From Halorientalis salina (GTDB lineage Archaea; Halobacteriota; Halobacteria; Halobacteriales; Haloarculaceae), in contig NZ_SOSC01000004.1 of NCBI RefSeq assembly GCF_005049285.1, positions 186,001-250,000 of the forward strand: 64,000 bases of DNA, given 5' to 3'. This document shows positions 62,148 through 64,000 of this stretch, one piece after another. The position numbers and the translations under genes were made by a program. Under the pieces are notes generated by a model. That model saw only the letters and a list, made by a program, of their open reading frames with translations. It was not told where the DNA came from and did not search any database. Numbering within the stretch: the first letter of the stretch is position 1; each line of letters opens with the position of its first letter.

Positions 62148-63038
62148 TCACTCCTGCTCAGCTAGCCACGTCAACAGCCCGTTCTGGGCGTGCATCCGGT
62201 TCTCGGCCTGGTCCCAGACGATGGCGTTGTCGCTCTCCAACACGTCGTCGGTGATCTCCTCGCCGCGGTGGGCGGGTAGACAGTGCATCACTGTCTTGTC
62301 GCCCACGAGGGAATCGTCGACCTGGAACCCCTCGAAGTCGGCGAGTTTCTGCTCGCGCTGGTCTTCCTGGCCCATGCTGACCCACACGTCGGTGTAGATA
62401 ACGTCCGCGTCGGCGACGGCGGCTTCGGGGTCGTGTGTCGTCTCGGGTTCAGTGCCGAGGGCGGCCGCGCGTTTGCGGACGTTGTCGGCGATGCCGTAGC
62501 CCTCCGGCGTGGCGACGGTCAGGTCGAGGTCGGCCATGGCCGCACCGACGACGAACGACTGGCAGACGTTGTTGCCGTCGCCGACCCACGCGACCGACAC
62601 GTCGTCGAACCCGCCGAACCGCTCGCGGATCGTCAGCAGGTCTGCCAGGGTCTGGCAGGGGTGGGCGTCGTCCGTGAGTCCGTTGATCACGGGAACCGTC
62701 GCGTACTCGGCCAGTTCCACCACGTCGGCGTGGTCGAACACACGGGCCATGATGAAATCGACGTACCGGGACACGGCCCGCGCGGTGTCCTTGATGGGTT
62801 CGCCGTGGCCCAGGTGGATGTCGTCGGGGCCGAGGAAGATGGCGTGGCCGCCCAGTTGGGTCATCCCCGTCTCGAAGGAGATGCGGGTCCGCGTCGAGGG
62901 TTTCTCGAAGATCATCCCCAGGGTCTGGTCTTCGAGGGGCTGGCCGTCGCCGTGGGCCTTCAACTCCGCCGCGCGGTCGAGGACGGTGTCGAGTTCCGTC
63001 GCCGTCAGATCGTCGACGTCGAGCAGTGACCGGACCAT
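62148..63038 (-). CDS. argF: ornithine carbamoyltransferase
   Basis: A 296-residue enzyme making citrulline from ornithine and carbamoyl phosphate. Carbamoyl-phosphate motifs EKPSTRTRISFETGM and LGGHAIFLG, the MARVFDHADVVELA and INGLTDDAHPCQTLADLLTI segments, and the ornithine-site HCLPAHRGEEITDDV are intact. It starts one base after the argE/lysK stop, so it ends an arginine operon whose earlier genes lie beyond the window. A fragment repeating its 3' end follows. Confidence 0.97.
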   Translation of the reverse strand: MVRSLLDVDDLTATELDTVLDRAAELKAHGDGQPLEDQTLGMIFEKPSTRTRISFETGMTQLGGHAIFLGPDDIHLGHGEPIKDTARAVSRYVDFIMARVFDHADVVELAEYATVPVINGLTDDAHPCQTLADLLTIRERFGGFDDVSVAWVGDGNNVCQSFVVGAAMADLDLTVATPEGYGIADNVRKRAAALGTEPETTHDPEAAVADADVIYTDVWVSMGQEDQREQKLADFEGFQVDDSLVGDKTVMHCLPAHRGEEITDDVLESDNAIVWDQAENRMHAQNGLLTWLAEQE

Positions 63039-63039
63039 C

Positions 63040-64000
63040 TCAGTCCTCCAGAAGCCGCTCGGCGACGGTTTCGAGCACCTCGACCGAGCGGTCGTACTCC
63101 GAGAGCACGAGGTGTTCGTTGGGCGCGTGGTCGAGGTCCGAGTCGCCGGGGCCGTAGGTCACCATGGGACAGTCCCACTCCTGGGCGTAGACGTTCATAT
63201 CACTTGTGCCGGTCTTCCGGAGCAGTCGGGGGTCACCGCCCGCCTGCCGGATGGCGACCCGGAACGCCCGGGCCACGTCAGTCCGGGGGCTCTCCATGAC
63301 GGGTTCGACCCTGTCTTTCCAGTGGACGCGGTCGGCCACGTCCAGATGCCCCTCCGTGATCTCGATGACCTCCTCGGTGTTCATGCTCGGGGGGACGCGC
63401 AACTGGATCTCCATCGTCGCCTCGACGGAGAGCCCGTCGCCCGTGAGTCCGCCCTCGATCTTCGTGGGCTTGGGCGTGACGCGCTCGAAGACGGCCTCCC
63501 ACTCGTCGTTGGTGAACTCCTCCTCGACGGCGGACCACCAGGCGATGGCGTCCTGGATGGCGTTGTTCTCCGGGCGCGAACTGTGGCCGGACTCGCTCGT
63601 CGCGACGTACGTCCCGGCGACCAGTCCGCGGTAGCCCAGTGTGATGCCCTCCCAGCCGGAGGGTTCGCCGTTGACGACGGCGTCGGGCGCGGTGTCGCGG
63701 TCCTCGACGAGGTAGCGGCCGCCCTTGGAGTCGACCTCCTCGCCGACGACGCCGACGAACGACGCGCCGGTCCTGACCGCCGCGACGGCCATCGCCGCCA
63801 GCGGCCCCTTCGCGTCGACGCTGCCGCGACCCCACAGCGCGTCTTCGTCGCTCTCCTCGGCCTCGCGGATCCGGACCGGGATGTCCCCGGGCACGGTGTC
63901 GATGTGGGAGGTCAGCAGACAGCCGTCGTCGGCGGGCGCGCGGACGTTGCCCACCTCGTCGATCCAGACCTCGCGGTCGTGGCTCTCGAAAAACGAGCGC
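63040..64000 (-). CDS. argE: [LysW]-ornithine/lysine hydrolase (ArgE/LysK), 5' end missing
   Basis: The frame is open to the window edge, so the N-terminus is lost. The 320 visible codons show an M20 metallopeptidase: LLTSHIDTVPGDIP (metal His-Asp), GRGSVDAKGPLAAM (bridging Asp), VGVVGEEVDSKGGRY (catalytic Glu pair), and a C-terminal TGTSDMNVYAQ with late His HAPNEH. In haloarchaea the LysW-carried route to arginine ends with this hydrolase releasing ornithine, the substrate of the next gene, argF. A lysine branch is less likely. Confidence 0.92.
   Translation of the reverse strand, partial: RSFFESHDREVWIDEVGNVRAPADDGCLLTSHIDTVPGDIPVRIREAEESDEDALWGRGSVDAKGPLAAMAVAAVRTGASFVGVVGEEVDSKGGRYLVEDRDTAPDAVVNGEPSGWEGITLGYRGLVAGTYVATSESGHSSRPENNAIQDAIAWWSAVEEEFTNDEWEAVFERVTPKPTKIEGGLTGDGLSVEATMEIQLRVPPSMNTEEVIEITEGHLDVADRVHWKDRVEPVMESPRTDVARAFRVAIRQAGGDPRLLRKTGTSDMNVYAQEWDCPMVTYGPGDSDLDHAPNEHLVLSEYDRSVEVLETVAERLLED

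Overview
The window is a piece of a halophilic archaeal chromosome (class Halobacteria). The evidence is a GC-rich sequence with strongly acidic predicted proteins, archaeal-only information-processing genes (TBP, aIF2-gamma, Rpo7, Spt4, S24e, S27ae, Kae1-Bud32, RfcC, fused EndA), TATA boxes about 27 nt in front of start codons (leaderless mRNAs), and haloarchaeal families such as HalOD1, bacterio-opsin-activator (Bat) HTH proteins and soluble HemAT-type transducers. I do not assign a genus. No rRNA, tRNA, CRISPR array, transposase or prophage was recognised.

Layout. 1-3.7 kb: end of an AAA+ ATPase, a PhnP-like metallo-hydrolase, a winged-helix/PemK-MazF pair resembling a toxin-antitoxin module, and a DUF5787-type possible nuclease. 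3.7-5.8 kb: globin-coupled chemotaxis transducer with a PAS domain. 6-13 kb: a conserved information-processing block (aIF2-gamma, Fcf1-like PIN protein, Rpo7, Spt4, dephospho-CoA kinase, S24e, S27ae, Kae1-Bud32, ITPase). 13-22.7 kb: RfcC, a multidomain histidine kinase preceded by a previously hidden 56-codon KaiC-like fragment, a tRNA G10 methyltransferase, TBP, TrpRS and tRNA-splicing endonuclease. 22.8-28 kb: a PAS/GAF/Bat regulator, HemAT, and a NucS-N-like zinc-ribbon protein. 28-43.6 kb: a Brr2/Sec63-type helicase, then lipoate and 2-oxoacid dehydrogenase genes (lipA, pdhABC, lpdA) interspersed with HalOD1 and TrmB regulators, then pheA, hsp20 and a peroxiredoxin. 43.8-55.2 kb: a five-PAS Bat regulator, DUF7344, LeuRS, a PAS transducer, an ornithine cyclodeaminase/alanine dehydrogenase homologue and a histidine kinase. 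55-64 kb: hisG, a CapA-like phosphatase, an HTH regulator, rtcA, SpoIIM, a small histidine kinase, a CBS protein, then argF and argE/lysK running off the edge.

How it works together. Core translation, transcription, RNA-processing and central-carbon genes are interleaved with an unusually dense set of cytoplasmic sensors: three soluble transducers, three histidine kinases and two Bat-type one-component regulators. They carry haem, PAS and GAF domains suited to oxygen, redox or light sensing.

Most unusual features: a truncated KaiC ORF translationally coupled to a kinase; a second argF 3' end that differs from the real one only at synonymous positions; a low-GC segment inside trpS; a 39-bp in-frame tandem duplication in a peroxiredoxin; short palindromes that recur between genes and also inside reading frames; and a structured leader with a repeated 12-mer in front of a TrmB gene.
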